A stretch of DNA of 64,000 bases, from NCBI RefSeq assembly GCF_951230135.1, contig NZ_CATNVC010000008.1:1-64000 (forward strand), in the 5' to 3' direction. Positions 32,430-40,995 of this stretch are shown in pieces. Origin of the DNA: Butyricicoccus sp. Marseille-Q5471 (GTDB lineage Bacteria > Bacillota > Clostridia > Oscillospirales > Butyricicoccaceae). The position numbers and the translations under genes are program-made. Within the stretch, counting starts at the first letter, position 1. Each line of letters opens with the position of its first letter. The notes under the pieces are model-generated. The model was given only the letters and a program-made list of their open reading frames with translations, was not told the origin of the DNA and ran no database searches.

Positions 32430-32568
32430 TGGAGTGCGCTGTAGATAGATTGAGGGTTGAGGGGCCCGCAATCTATTTCTTTGTACTTTGGGTGGCTGTC
32501 GCGCCGGAGGCACTCTGACTTGCAAAACCGACGAGCATCTGTTGAGGGACGGAGAAGCGGTTTTGTAA
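32430..32568 (+). ncRNA. Structured 5' leader of the symporter mRNA (candidate regulatory RNA)
   Basis: Two nested or adjacent domains can be drawn by hand. Domain 1: an outer stem TGGAGTGC (32430-32437) with GCACTCTG (32510-32517) encloses a hairpin with arms AGATAGATTG and CAATCTATTT (one mismatch), which is followed by a T-rich CTTTG. Domain 2: an 11-bp stem TTGCAAAACCG (32520-32530) with CGGTTTTGTAA (32558-32568), closing just 17 nt before the ribosome site. I do not recognise a known riboswitch class. It may be a riboswitch, an attenuator or only a stabilising leader. Confidence 0.4.
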
Positions 32569-32598
32569 ATATATACTTATGGGAAAAGGGGAAGTGAA

Positions 32599-34245
32599 AT
32601 GAATTTTTTAAATTCTATGGCGTTTGTTGCGATCACGTTCGTAGCGTTCACAGCACTCGTCGCGATCATCTCTTGGTGGAAGACCAGAGGTGACAACCTG
32701 GATACGCAGGATGGTTATTATCTTGCGGGTCGTGGTTTGACCGGCGCAATTATTGCCGGTTCGCTGCTGATGACCAACCTGTCTGCTGAGCAGCTGGTGG
32801 GTATGAATGGTCAGTCCGTTCGAATTGGTATGAGCCCGATGGGTTGGGAAGTTACCTCTGCAATTGCACTGGTCATCCTGGCGTTCGTGCTGATGCCGCA
32901 GTACCTCAAGACCGGTCTGACGACCGTACCGCAGTTCTTTGAAGAGCGCTATGACGCGGGTACCCGCCGTCTGGTTTCTCTGATTGTGTTGCTGTCCTAT
33001 GTTGTCATCATGCTGCCGAACATTCTGTATGCCGGCGCGCAGGTGTTCGTCAATATCTTTGATTTGGACGCGCTGCTTGGCATTTCTGAGTTTTCTGCCA
33101 TCGCCCTGGTCTGTGTGCTGACCGCAATCGTTGGTTCGATTTATGCTATTTTCGGCGGCCTGAAGGCTATCGCACTGTCTGACTCGATCAATGGTCTGGG
33201 TCTGATTGTCGGCGGCCTGCTCGTGCCGATCTTTGGCCTGATTGCTCTGGGTCAAATTCATGGCGGCGGCTTCATGGAAGGCCTTGACGCACTGATTAAC
33301 ACGGATAAGACGCTCCTCAATGCAATTGACGCACCGACCCTCAACGAGCCTTATCTGCCCTGGCCGCTGCTGTTTACCGGCCTGCTCATCAACAACCTGT
33401 ACTATTGGGCGACCAACCAGTCTATCATTCAGCGTACCTTCGGTGCTAAGAACCTGAAGGAGGCGCAGAAGGGTGCTGTATTTGCAGGTTTCCTGAAGAT
33501 TATGACCCCGCTGATTATCGTTGTACCGGGCATCATTGCACGTCTGATGTACACCAATGTCGGCGATTGGGGCAGCGGCGATAACGCGTACCCGATGCTG
33601 GTTGCAGACGTTATGCCCAAGCCTCTGCTGGGCTTCTTCGCAGCGGTTATGTTCGGCGCGATTCTGTCCTCGTTTAACTCGGTGCTGAACTCCGCATCGA
33701 CTATCTATGCCCTCGATATTCACCGCCCGACGTTCAATCCGACCGCATCGGACTCTCACATGGTTAAAATCGGTCAGAATTTCGGCACTGTTGTTGCAAT
33801 TTTCGCAACGATTCTGTCTCCGTTCATGCTCTACATGGGCGGCATCACCACCTTCGTAAACTCGGCATTTGCAGCGTTTAACACGCCGATTTTTGTATGC
33901 TTGATCTGTGGTTTCTTCTGGAAGAAGGTTCCCTCGATCGCAGCAAAGGTTGTTATTCCGGTTCACGTTGTGCTGTACTTCTTCCTGCAGTTCTTCCTGC
34001 GCAATCAGATTTCGTGGTTGGAGAATGTGCACTATCTGTACTTCACCGCAGTGCTGTTCGTATTCGACATGCTGCTGATGTACGTGATTGTGAAGGTTAA
34101 GCCGCGTCCGACCGATTATGTCCTGGAAGACGCTAAGGCTGTTGACCTGACTCCGTGGAAGCACGGCAAGTTCTGGGCAACCGTTACGTTGGGCATCATG
34201 GTGCTGGCGTACATCGTATTCTCGCCGCTCGGAATTGGCGCATAA
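32599..34245 (+). CDS. Sodium:solute symporter (SSS family, sugar/cyclitol type)
   Basis: 548 residues, about 14 membrane helices. The N-terminal YYLAGRGLTGAIIAGSLLMTNLSAEQLVGMNGQ (Na+ and substrate region of helix 1), NNLYYWATNQSIIQRTFGAKNLKEAQKG and the helix-8 FGAILSSFNSVLNSASTIYA place it in the SSS subgroup with SglT/YidK sugar transporters. With iolD, iolB and iolE nearby, myo-inositol or a related polyol is the likely substrate (inference). Lysine codons are mostly AAG, suggesting strong expression. It has a long structured leader, a separate promoter and a strong terminator, so it is monocistronic and controlled on its own. Confidence 0.88.
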   Translation: MNFLNSMAFVAITFVAFTALVAIISWWKTRGDNLDTQDGYYLAGRGLTGAIIAGSLLMTNLSAEQLVGMNGQSVRIGMSPMGWEVTSAIALVILAFVLMPQYLKTGLTTVPQFFEERYDAGTRRLVSLIVLLSYVVIMLPNILYAGAQVFVNIFDLDALLGISEFSAIALVCVLTAIVGSIYAIFGGLKAIALSDSINGLGLIVGGLLVPIFGLIALGQIHGGGFMEGLDALINTDKTLLNAIDAPTLNEPYLPWPLLFTGLLINNLYYWATNQSIIQRTFGAKNLKEAQKGAVFAGFLKIMTPLIIVVPGIIARLMYTNVGDWGSGDNAYPMLVADVMPKPLLGFFAAVMFGAILSSFNSVLNSASTIYALDIHRPTFNPTASDSHMVKIGQNFGTVVAIFATILSPFMLYMGGITTFVNSAFAAFNTPIFVCLICGFFWKKVPSIAAKVVIPVHVVLYFFLQFFLRNQISWLENVHYLYFTAVLFVFDMLLMYVIVKVKPRPTDYVLEDAKAVDLTPWKHGKFWATVTLGIMVLAYIVFSPLGIGA

Positions 34246-34253
34246 TTTGCACA

Positions 34254-34285
34254 AAAAAAGAGACCGCTGTTGCGGTCTCTTTTTT
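34254..34285 (+). terminator. Intrinsic terminator after the symporter
   Basis: Stem AAAAAAGAGACCGC / GCGGTCTCTTTTTT with TGTT loop and T-run. Confidence 0.9.
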
Positions 34286-34376
34286 GTATGGCCTGTGTGA
34301 TAATGCTTCAATAAAAGCGGGCTATACGCCTCTCTAATTATATGATAAAATAAAAGAAAACACTGGAGGAATAGAT

Positions 34377-34775
34377 ATGTTTAACCACTATAAGGGAATC
34401 GGGCATATTGCGGTATATACGGCTGATATGGACACGTCGATTTCATTTTACGAAAAGATTGGAGGCAAACTGGAGAAACGGGATGGCGTTGCGACGCCGG
34501 AAGGGGAGAAGAAGCTGGCACTGGTCGCCTTTGGTGGCTTCGTTGTAGAACTAATTCAGGCGCCTACTACGATGCCGATGAAGGAGGGCAATATTCCGCA
34601 CTTTGCGGTCCATGTCGACGATCTCGATGCGGCTGCAGCTGAAATTCAGGCAGTTGGGGTGAATACCTTTATCGGAGCAGAGAAAAAAGTGCTCCCGAAT
34701 ACCTTTGGCGGTTTGCAGAACTGGTTTTTTACCGGCCCGTCCGGCGAGCAGATTGAATTGCTGCAAATGCTCTAA
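34377..34775 (+). CDS. VOC (glyoxalase/dioxygenase) superfamily protein
   Basis: 132 residues with the double beta-alpha-beta-beta-beta build of the vicinal-oxygen-chelate fold. Possible metal ligands: His10 (GIGHIAVYT), Glu near VVELIQAP, His (NIPHFAVHVDD) and Glu (SGEQIELLQ), the layout of glyoxalase I-like metalloenzymes. Substrate unknown; members act as lactoylglutathione lyases, epimerases or dioxygenases. Its own ribosome site ACTGGAGGAA and terminator make it a single-gene unit. Placement between the symporter and iolD suggests a small part in the same carbon pathway. Confidence 0.82.
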   Translation: MFNHYKGIGHIAVYTADMDTSISFYEKIGGKLEKRDGVATPEGEKKLALVAFGGFVVELIQAPTTMPMKEGNIPHFAVHVDDLDAAAAEIQAVGVNTFIGAEKKVLPNTFGGLQNWFFTGPSGEQIELLQML

Positions 34776-34782
34776 ATCGCAC

Positions 34783-34810
34783 AAAAGCGGATGCAATAGC
34801 ATCCGCTTTT
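34783..34810 (+). terminator. Intrinsic terminator after the VOC gene
   Basis: Perfect 12-bp stem AAAAGCGGATGC / GCATCCGCTTTT with AATA loop. Confidence 0.88.
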
Positions 34811-34861
34811 TATTGTGATGAAATCGCGGGCATTCAATTAATAGGCAGCGGTACATAATAA

Positions 34862-34897
34862 GAAAGGGCATCGGAATCAAAATTCCGATGCCCTTTC
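34862..34897 (-). terminator. Terminator-like hairpin downstream of iolD
   Basis: Perfect 16-bp stem (34862-34877 with 34882-34897, 4-nt loop) about 70 nt after the iolD stop. The leftward tail TTATTATG is only partly T, so it may act as an mRNA 3' end stabiliser as well. Confidence 0.65.
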
Positions 34898-34968
34898 GGC
34901 AAAGCGCCTGCTCGGCCAAAGACAGAGCGGCCATTGCTGACGAAAACTTACGTTCTTGTCAGATGATA

Positions 34969-36939
34969 TTAATAGTGACGCGCCTCAAACAGGTGATCTT
35001 CGATCGCCTTGCGTGCGGCCTGCACTTCGGGCTTGTTGGAAACCTCAGCAACGCCTACACGCCACCAGTTCTCGTAGCCGGCAGACATGGTCTTGGGCAG
35101 AACCTTCATGTCAATCAGGGTGGAGACGGTCTGCTTCTTGGAATCCTCGATTGCAGCCTTGAGTTCCTCGATGGTCTTGACGGTGTAGGTCTTGCAGCCG
35201 TAAGCCGCAGCAATTGCAGCATAGTCAATCTGCATAACCTTGCCCTTGTGAATGCCGTTGGTCACACCATCCTCGAGCATGTTCTTCTCGGTTGTGATGC
35301 TTGCATTACCCTGACCAACCTGCAGGTTGTTGATACAGCCAAACGCAGCGTTATCAAACAGCATAACGTTGATCTTCTTGCCGATCTGAACCGAGGTAAT
35401 CAGCTCGGAGTGAAGCATGTCGAACGAGCCGTCGCCGCACATCGAGTAAACTTCCTGATCCGGGCAGGCAATCTTTGCGCCCAGAGCGGAGGCAACTTCG
35501 TAACCCATGCAGGAGTAGCCATACTCCATGTGATAGGTGTTGAGTGCGGATGCACGCCACAGGCCCTGCATGTCGCCCGGCAGCGAGCCGGCAGCGGCAC
35601 AGACGATGGCGTTTTCGTCGATCATGTGGTTGATGGTGCCGAGCACGGTGGTCTGGCACAGCTTACAGCCGGTGTCTTCGATATACTTCTCAACGCAGCC
35701 ACGGTTAGCGTCGTTGCACTCGGGGGTGAAGGAATCCTTGTCGGTGTAAACAACCTGATCCAGACGAGCAACCTCGGTAAACCATTCGTCGCGGTACGCC
35801 TTGACGGACTGAGCATAAGCCTCGTCGGTGTGGTAACCAATCTTGGCGAGCTCTGCGCCGATTGCGGTGAGTGCCTCGTTGGCATCTGCAACAACGGGGG
35901 TAGCGTCCATCTTGTACGCCTGGAACTCAGACGGGTTGATGTTGACGAACTTCGCGTCGGTGCGGTACAGCCACTTGGAAGCGGTGGTGAAGTCGGTGTA
36001 GCGGGTGCCGACGCCGATTACAACGTCAGCCTCGTGCGCCAGCTTGTTGGCAGCGATGCCGCCGGTGGTGCCCAGACCGCCGAGGTTCAGCTCGTGGGTC
36101 CATTCAACAGCGGACTTGCCCGCCTGGGTCTCGCCGAAGGCGATGCCAAAGTCCTCAGCGAACTTCTTGAATACCTTGTGTGCTTCCGCGTAGCGAACAC
36201 CGCCACCGCAGATCAGCAGAGGCTTCTTCGCGTTCTTGATGACTTCAACTGCCTTCTCGACAGCGTACTTGGTTGCCGGACGGCGGTCGATGCGCCAAAC
36301 GCGCTTCTTGAAGAAGTCAACCGGATAATCATAGGCTTCTGCCTGAACGTCCTGCGGCAGCGAAATCGCAACAGCGCCGGTGTTGGCGGTGTCGGTCAGT
36401 ACGCGCATGGCGTTGATCATATCGGTCATGACCTGCTCCGGACGGTTGATGCGGCCCCAGTACTTGGTAACAGCCTGGAATGCATCATGCGCAGAGATAG
36501 ACAGGTTCTGCGGCTGTTCCATCTGCTGGAGAACCGGGTCAGGCTGACGGGACGCGTAGATGTCACCCGGCAGAATCAGAACGGGGATGTTGTTTGCGGT
36601 AGCGGTCGCAGCGGCGGTTACCATATTGCAAGCGCCGGGGCCGACGGAAGAGGTGCAGGCGAAAATTTGCTTGCGGCGCAGCTGCTTTGCGTAGCCGACA
36701 GCGGCGAGCGCCATGCCTTGCTCGTTCTTGCCCTGATAGACGATCATGTCCTTCAGTTCCTGCTCGACGCCGTTGCAGAAGCCTACAACGTTGCCGTGGC
36801 CGGGCAGCATGAAGATGCCCTTGACAAACTTGTGCTCAACTTCGTTGCCATCCATGTCAACATAGCTGACATACTGGTTTTCAAGGAAGCGAACAAGTGC
36901 CTGAGACGCAGTCAGGCGTACGGTTTCCATATGCTTCAT
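34969..36939 (-). CDS. iolD: 3D-(3,5/4)-trihydroxycyclohexane-1,2-dione hydrolase
   Basis: Ring-opening step of myo-inositol breakdown, giving 5-deoxyglucuronate. 656 residues of the thiamine diphosphate family: the N-terminal Glu region [12 protein letters not shown], the middle domain, and the cofactor motif [13 protein letters not shown] with a following NVMLFDN. The N-terminal [19 protein letters not shown] is IolD-like, and length matches (about 640). It is 33 bp downstream of iolB on the same strand, so iolB-iolD form one transcript read from the promoter at 37879-37907. Codons are strongly AAG- and C-ending biased, as for an abundant enzyme. Confidence 0.95.
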   Translation of the reverse strand: MKHMETVRLTASQALVRFLENQYVSYVDMDGNEVEHKFVKGIFMLPGHGNVVGFCNGVEQELKDMIVYQGKNEQGMALAAVGYAKQLRRKQIFACTSSVGPGACNMVTAAATATANNIPVLILPGDIYASRQPDPVLQQMEQPQNLSISAHDAFQAVTKYWGRINRPEQVMTDMINAMRVLTDTANTGAVAISLPQDVQAEAYDYPVDFFKKRVWRIDRRPATKYAVEKAVEVIKNAKKPLLICGGGVRYAEAHKVFKKFAEDFGIAFGETQAGKSAVEWTHELNLGGLGTTGGIAANKLAHEADVVIGVGTRYTDFTTASKWLYRTDAKFVNINPSEFQAYKMDATPVVADANEALTAIGAELAKIGYHTDEAYAQSVKAYRDEWFTEVARLDQVVYTDKDSFTPECNDANRGCVEKYIEDTGCKLCQTTVLGTINHMIDENAIVCAAAGSLPGDMQGLWRASALNTYHMEYGYSCMGYEVASALGAKIACPDQEVYSMCGDGSFDMLHSELITSVQIGKKINVMLFDNAAFGCINNLQVGQGNASITTEKNMLEDGVTNGIHKGKVMQIDYAAIAAAYGCKTYTVKTIEELKAAIEDSKKQTVSTLIDMKVLPKTMSAGYENWWRVGVAEVSNKPEVQAARKAIEDHLFEARHY

Positions 36940-36972
36940 AGGATAATCCTCCCAAAATAAAATTACAAATGA

Positions 36973-37779
36973 TTAGATGCCGGTAGGGCAGTGCCAGATG
37001 TGGTCGTTTGCATCGGGCTCAAGCAGCCACAGGTGCTCCTCGTCGTCGATACGGGTTTTGTCCCACGGGTTGCCCGGCAGATGACGGATGCCCCAAGCAT
37101 AGCAGCAGGAGTATCCTGGTGCGGTAACCTGCGAGTGCATCTTGTCGGTGATGATAGCAAGACCGTTGTGACGGGTCTCGTAGATTTCGTCGTTGGCCCA
37201 GCCGGCGCCGAAGCCCTGCGGACGGTCGTAGCGGTAGAAGTATACTTCAGGCTGCGGGTGGTGGTGCGGGGGATAAGAGGACCACTTGCCCGGCAGGTTG
37301 ATAACCTCGCCCAATACCATGTTGGAGTAGGGGGCGTTATCCAGATCAAAGCAGGTGCGTACATCGCGCTTGATGCAGCCTAACAGCTCGCCCTGATTAC
37401 CGCGTGCCCAGGTATCGGTGTCTTCAGGCTTGTACATCTTGGATGCAAAAGTCTTTTCATTGAGCGTCTTCTGCACATAGATATTGCTGGGACCCTGTGC
37501 CTCAATCTCAATCTTTACGCCCTTGCAGACATGCAGGCAGGACGGGTTGTAGTCAAACGGATTGGGACGGTCTACGTTATAGGAATCGTTCTCCCACTTC
37601 AGCGTGCACTTGCCGTCGAATACGAGAACCGCGACTTCCTTTTCGGACTCCTCGATGGAGAAGGTGTCGCCGGCATCCATGACGAGCAGAGCGACGTCCA
37701 TCATCGCATCTTTGCCGATGCCTTCGTCAAGACGGATATATTCGTTATAGCCGTTTTTGACTTGCTTATCAATGTACAT
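36973..37779 (-). CDS. iolB: 5-deoxy-glucuronate isomerase
   Basis: Isomerises 5-deoxy-D-glucuronate to 2-deoxy-5-keto-gluconate. 268 residues, bicupin: the metal-binding motif YPPHHHPQPEVYFYRYDRP and the family GFGAGW are present, with a late WGIRHLPGNPWDK. I start at ATG 37779 (MYIDKQVKNGYN) after CCGGAGGGAAAAC; an earlier ATG at 37833 lies in the leader and would lack a ribosome site. First gene of the iolB-iolD transcript and divergent from an AraC-type regulator. Confidence 0.93.
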   Translation of the reverse strand: MYIDKQVKNGYNEYIRLDEGIGKDAMMDVALLVMDAGDTFSIEESEKEVAVLVFDGKCTLKWENDSYNVDRPNPFDYNPSCLHVCKGVKIEIEAQGPSNIYVQKTLNEKTFASKMYKPEDTDTWARGNQGELLGCIKRDVRTCFDLDNAPYSNMVLGEVINLPGKWSSYPPHHHPQPEVYFYRYDRPQGFGAGWANDEIYETRHNGLAIITDKMHSQVTAPGYSCCYAWGIRHLPGNPWDKTRIDDEEHLWLLEPDANDHIWHCPTGI

Positions 37780-37878
37780 ACGTTTTCCCTCCGGTAATAG
37801 AATTTTTGGGTCTTTTTCGGGGCCGTCTCCCAAAGCGGTCCCGAATGTGCGGATATTCGGACAAATTGTCTACATGCC

Positions 37879-37907
37879 ATTATATCACGCGAGGATTTGC
37901 GGTTCAA
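37879..37907 (-). promoter_or_regulatory. Promoter of iolB-iolD
   Basis: Leftward TTGAAC (37907-37902), 17-bp spacer, TATAAT (37884-37879). The leader of about 90 nt contains a TTTGGG...CCCAAA stem. The whole 37780-38128 gap holds only the two divergent promoters and their operators. Confidence 0.78.
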
Positions 37908-37911
37908 CCGC
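37899..37911. promoter_or_regulatory. Perfect palindrome over the iolB -35 box
   Basis: GCGGTT-C-AACCGC, 6-bp arms around one central base, covers the -35 hexamer. It is a good candidate operator for a repressor of the inositol genes, possibly the DeoR-type protein at 39065-39820 (inference). Confidence 0.45.
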
Positions 37912-38021
37912 TGGGAAGCAGTCGAATCTGCAGGGGATTATTTTGTTGACCCTGAACAAAAACCCTACAGTGGAGTTTGGCAGATGATACAACAAAAATA
38001 CGGAATTTTGCCGCGGCGTTG

Positions 38022-38050
38022 TTGCATCTTTTGCTCTCTTCGGGTATAAT
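38022..38050 (+). promoter_or_regulatory. Promoter of the second AraC-family regulator
   Basis: TTGCAT (38022-38027), 17-bp spacer, TATAAT (38045-38050), 79 bp before the start codon. Confidence 0.72.
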
Positions 38051-38068
38051 TATATCTATTATAACCCG
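38041..38068. promoter_or_regulatory. Inverted repeat across the -10 box of the AraC gene
   Basis: CGGGTATAAT (38041-38050) and ATTATAACCCG (38058-38068) form a near-perfect inverted repeat with one extra A. It encloses the -10 box, so a bound protein would block the promoter; autoregulation is plausible. Confidence 0.4.
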
Positions 38069-38128
38069 AATGCGCTTGCAATATCTTCACAAACAATAAC
38101 ACGATTTTAAGGAAAACGGAGGCGGGAT

Positions 38129-39010
38129 ATGGACGCGGCAAGACGTGAAAAACGAGAGCATGGCACGCTGGGATTTCCGTTCCAGATTTACCCTGCGCTT
38201 GACGGCAGTGAGGCACAGGATTCAGACTATATTCCGTATCACTGGCATCCGGAGCTTGAGATTATCACGGTAGATGCCGGCCAGATTTCGCTGACCATCG
38301 CGGACCATGAATATGTGGGTGAACGCGGGGATGTATTCTTCGTTGCGGGCGAGGAATTGCATGAAATTCGTGCAGCAGGTCGTGAAAATCAGTTCCATTC
38401 ATTTGTGTTTGCGGTCGACTTTTTGCAATTTGCGCGGGAGGATCAAGCGCAGAGCGAGCTGCTTGCGCCGTTGGCAGAGGGAGGCCTTGCTTTTGACACT
38501 TGCTTGCTGCGCGGGCAGGCGGGGCAGGATCAGGTGCGTGCGCTTTTGGCACAGATCATGCGCGCCTGTCTGGGTTCTGCGCCGGGGTATCAGCTCACGG
38601 TCAAGGCGGCGCTGCTCGGCGTGATTGGCGCATGTGCGGAGCATGGTTTGCTCAAGCGGCGCAAGAGCAGACCGGCATCCGATTACAAAACTGGACAACT
38701 CAAGGAGATTGTCACATATTTGGGCGCGCACTTTGCGGAACCGCTGGCGCTGGCCGACGTTTCGGCGCGGTTTGGCCTGTCTCCTCAATATTTTTGCACA
38801 TTTTTCAAAGATAATTTCGGAAAAACGTTAACCCAGCATGTGAACTCTCTGCGCATTGAACAGGCAGCACGGCTGCTGCGTGAGACCGATCTTCCGGTGA
38901 TGGAGGTCGGCTTTAACGTCGGGTTTGACAACTTCAGCTACTTCATCAAGCGCTTTCGCTCCGTGTATGGCGTATCACCCAAGGCCTATCGCAAGGCAGT
39001 CGGTATATGA
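38129..39010 (+). CDS. AraC-family regulator divergent from iolB-iolD
   Basis: 293 residues. Cupin sensor domain in residues 1-130 (YHWHPELEIITVDAGQISLTI, GERGDVFFV, EIRAA) with the common AraC-type metal/ligand-like HWHPELE, then two helix-turn-helix motifs (LADVSARFGLSPQYFCTFFKD; VMEVGFNVGFDNFSYFIKRFR) ending in YGVSPKAYRK. ATG 38129 is well spaced from ACGGAGGCGGG. Being divergent from iolB-iolD with a shared 349-bp gap, it most likely regulates that operon in response to an inositol metabolite (inference). It is unrelated in detail to the AraC protein at 31.1 kb. Confidence 0.87.
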   Translation: MDAARREKREHGTLGFPFQIYPALDGSEAQDSDYIPYHWHPELEIITVDAGQISLTIADHEYVGERGDVFFVAGEELHEIRAAGRENQFHSFVFAVDFLQFAREDQAQSELLAPLAEGGLAFDTCLLRGQAGQDQVRALLAQIMRACLGSAPGYQLTVKAALLGVIGACAEHGLLKRRKSRPASDYKTGQLKEIVTYLGAHFAEPLALADVSARFGLSPQYFCTFFKDNFGKTLTQHVNSLRIEQAARLLRETDLPVMEVGFNVGFDNFSYFIKRFRSVYGVSPKAYRKAVGI

Positions 39011-39012
39011 AA

Positions 39013-39035
39013 AAAACGCCCTTTTAGGGCGTTTT
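39013..39035. terminator. Bidirectional terminator
   Basis: Perfect 10-bp stem AAAACGCCCT / AGGGCGTTTT with 3-nt loop, between the convergent AraC and DeoR genes. Confidence 0.85.
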
Positions 39036-39064
39036 CTATTTGTTTTCAATTTAGAGTGTAACTA

Positions 39065-39820
39065 TCATTCGTAGCGCAGCCGAACATTCGAGGCGCGGCA
39101 GTGGTCAACATATTCGCGCGGCGGCTGACGATCGGTGATAAAGGAGGTCAAATCTTTCAAGTGGCAGAAGGTGACAATGGCTTCACGGCCGATCTTGGAA
39201 GAGTCGGCCATTAAGTAAATGTGGTCGGCACGCTGCACGACTGCGCGTTTGATTTCGGCCTCCAAAAAGGTCGTGTTGGTCATGCCGGCAGTCAGAGAAA
39301 CGCCGGTTGCGCCCATAAACGCTTTGTTGATGCGCATGGAGCTGAGTGCTTCGATGGTAGACAGTCCGACGAAGGAATCGGTGGTCGGCGTATAGATGCC
39401 GCCGAGTGAAATGACATTCAAACTTTCGTACTTTGCGGCTTCGGAAAGCGCGCCAAGCGAATGCGTGATGATGGTGATGCGCTTTTTCGCAACCAGATAC
39501 CGCAGCAGACAAAGCGTGGTAGAGCCGGAGTCGATGAAGATGGTATCTCCGTCCGAAACCTCTTCGGCAGCCAGACGGCCGATGAGAGATTTGTCCGCAA
39601 GATTCAGGCCTGAACGCACGGGCATAGGCACCGCGCCGGCTGAAGAAGTAGCGGTAACACCGCCGTAAACTTTTGAAATATGGCCGCGTGCTTCCAGTTC
39701 ATTCAAATCGCGGCGGATGGTGTTTTTTGAAACGCCAAATACCTCGCAGAGCTCGTCGATGGTCACGGTCTCGCGGGAAATGACGTACTGCTCAATCGAA
39801 TTTAAGCGACTGACTTTCAT
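39065..39820 (-). CDS. DeoR-family repressor
   Basis: 251 residues. Winged helix at residues 5-60 (SIEQYVISRETVTIDELCEVFGVSKNTIRRDLNELEARG, the DeoR signature) and a sugar-phosphate-isomerase-like sensor domain with DTIFIDSGSTT and the late MADSSKIGREAIVTFCHL. DeoR repressors answer to phosphorylated sugars; IolR of Bacillus subtilis, which controls inositol genes, is one of them. It is divergent from the split transketolase pair, so it likely controls that pair and perhaps the iol genes. I do not name it iolR because the operator cannot be matched. Confidence 0.87.
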   Translation of the reverse strand: MKVSRLNSIEQYVISRETVTIDELCEVFGVSKNTIRRDLNELEARGHISKVYGGVTATSSAGAVPMPVRSGLNLADKSLIGRLAAEEVSDGDTIFIDSGSTTLCLLRYLVAKKRITIITHSLGALSEAAKYESLNVISLGGIYTPTTDSFVGLSTIEALSSMRINKAFMGATGVSLTAGMTNTTFLEAEIKRAVVQRADHIYLMADSSKIGREAIVTFCHLKDLTSFITDRQPPREYVDHCRASNVRLRYE

Positions 39821-40012
39821 CTTTCGTTTTTCCCCATTCTATTAAATTCTCTTCACTGCATACTTTCTCTCTTTAAGTTTATCAGAAAACTACGAAAATG
39901 CAACCAAGACATAACAAACAATTTTCATATTTTTTTTGAGTCTTTTTTGGTGACATTTCCGTGCAACCCAAAAGAAGGTTTGAAATTTTGTGAATAAAAA
40001 CGCGCTCGTGTG

Positions 40013-40041
40013 TTGAAATCCGGCCGTTTTGGTGATATGCT
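40013..40041 (+). promoter_or_regulatory. Promoter of the split transketolase operon
   Basis: TTGAAA (40013-40018), 17-bp spacer, TATGCT (40036-40041). The 39821-40119 gap before it is AT-rich and also holds a weaker leftward TTGCAT-16-TAAACT signal for the DeoR gene. Confidence 0.6.
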
Positions 40042-40128
40042 TTATACGGTAACGGTATGTTTAAATATGCCGCTATCCGGAACAATTCCGTGGAGAGAAA
40101 ATTTTATTGAATTAGGCAGGTGTATGCA

Positions 40129-40980
40129 ATGCAGAAAGCAGAAAAAATGCAGGAGCTTCGCGTCTTCGCTGCGGAGATTCGTCTTGAGGCACTTAAGACC
40201 ATCGGCTCGCTGGGCTTCGGCCATGTAGGCGGCTCGATGTCTGTTGTTGAGGCACTGGCGGTACTGTATGGTGCGGTTATGAAGGTTGATCCGAAGAACC
40301 CGCGCTGGGAGGACCGTGATTGGTGCGTTATGTCCAAGGGCCACGCAGGTCCGGCTATGTACGCAACTCTGGGTCTCAAGGGCTTCTATCCGATTGAGCA
40401 GGCTTATACGCTCAATCAGCCGCACACCAATTTCCCGTCCCACACCGACCGCACCAAGACCCCCGGTGTTGACCTGACGACCGGCTCGCTCGGTCAGGGC
40501 ATGTCGACCGCCATCGGTGCTGCGCTCGGCAACAAGATGGATGATAAGAACAATCATGTCTTCGTTTTCGTCGGCGACGGTGAGTGCGACGAAGGTCAGG
40601 TTTGGGAAGGCGCTGAGTTCGCTGTTCAGTATAAGCTGGACAACCTTGTCTGCTTCGTAGACTACAATCAGTACCAGCTGGACGGCGCAGTTGACTCCAT
40701 TATGGGTCACGGCAAGGGTCTGGGCGCAAAGTTCGACGCGTTTGGCTGGCACGTCATTGAAGTAGAAGACGGCAACGACGTAGAGCAGATTTACGACGCT
40801 GTGATGGCAGCTTATAAAGTCAAGGGCATGCCCACCTGCATCGTGCTGAATACCATTAAAGGCAAGGGTGCGACGTTTGCAGAGCCTTCTCACTCGCATT
40901 CTTCGCAGCCGACCAAGGAACAGTGGGATGAAGCCATCGCCGCTGCCGAGGCCGAGCTTGCCCGCGTCAAGGCACTGTAA
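40129..40980 (+). CDS. Transketolase, N-terminal subunit
   Basis: 283 residues, the thiamine-pyrophosphate-binding half of transketolase. Seen: FGHVGGSMSVVEALAVLYG, SKGHAGPAMYATL, TGSLGQGMSTAIGAALG and the cofactor motif GDGECDEGQVWEGAEFA with FVDYNQYQLDG. Split transketolases are common in Clostridia, often in sugar or cyclitol operons rather than the housekeeping locus. ATG 40129 is chosen over GTG 40120 because AGGTG at 40118-40122 then has proper spacing. The partner subunit starts 15 bp after this gene. Confidence 0.92.
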   Translation: MQKAEKMQELRVFAAEIRLEALKTIGSLGFGHVGGSMSVVEALAVLYGAVMKVDPKNPRWEDRDWCVMSKGHAGPAMYATLGLKGFYPIEQAYTLNQPHTNFPSHTDRTKTPGVDLTTGSLGQGMSTAIGAALGNKMDDKNNHVFVFVGDGECDEGQVWEGAEFAVQYKLDNLVCFVDYNQYQLDGAVDSIMGHGKGLGAKFDAFGWHVIEVEDGNDVEQIYDAVMAAYKVKGMPTCIVLNTIKGKGATFAEPSHSHSSQPTKEQWDEAIAAAEAELARVKAL

Positions 40981-40995
40981 GGAGGGTATGGAACA

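Noticed and set aside
31815-32525. A leftward 236-codon frame across the AraC start and the symporter leader.
   Set aside because: It runs through two promoters and a structured leader; its composition is random and AT-driven. It does share the strong ribosome site, which is noted with the AraC start problem.
32374-32598. Cobalamin or other known riboswitch before the symporter.
   Set aside because: A few bases recall a cobalamin box, but the conserved core and its order are absent.
32608-34311. A 567-codon open frame antisense to the sodium symporter.
   Set aside because: Product is rich in Arg, Asn, Gln and His with no hydrophobic core; it arises from strong codon bias in the symporter gene.
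34888-36960. A 690-codon open frame on the plus strand, antisense to iolD.
   Set aside because: It mirrors the codon pattern of iolD, which has full family motifs and a ribosome site; the antisense product looks like no protein family.
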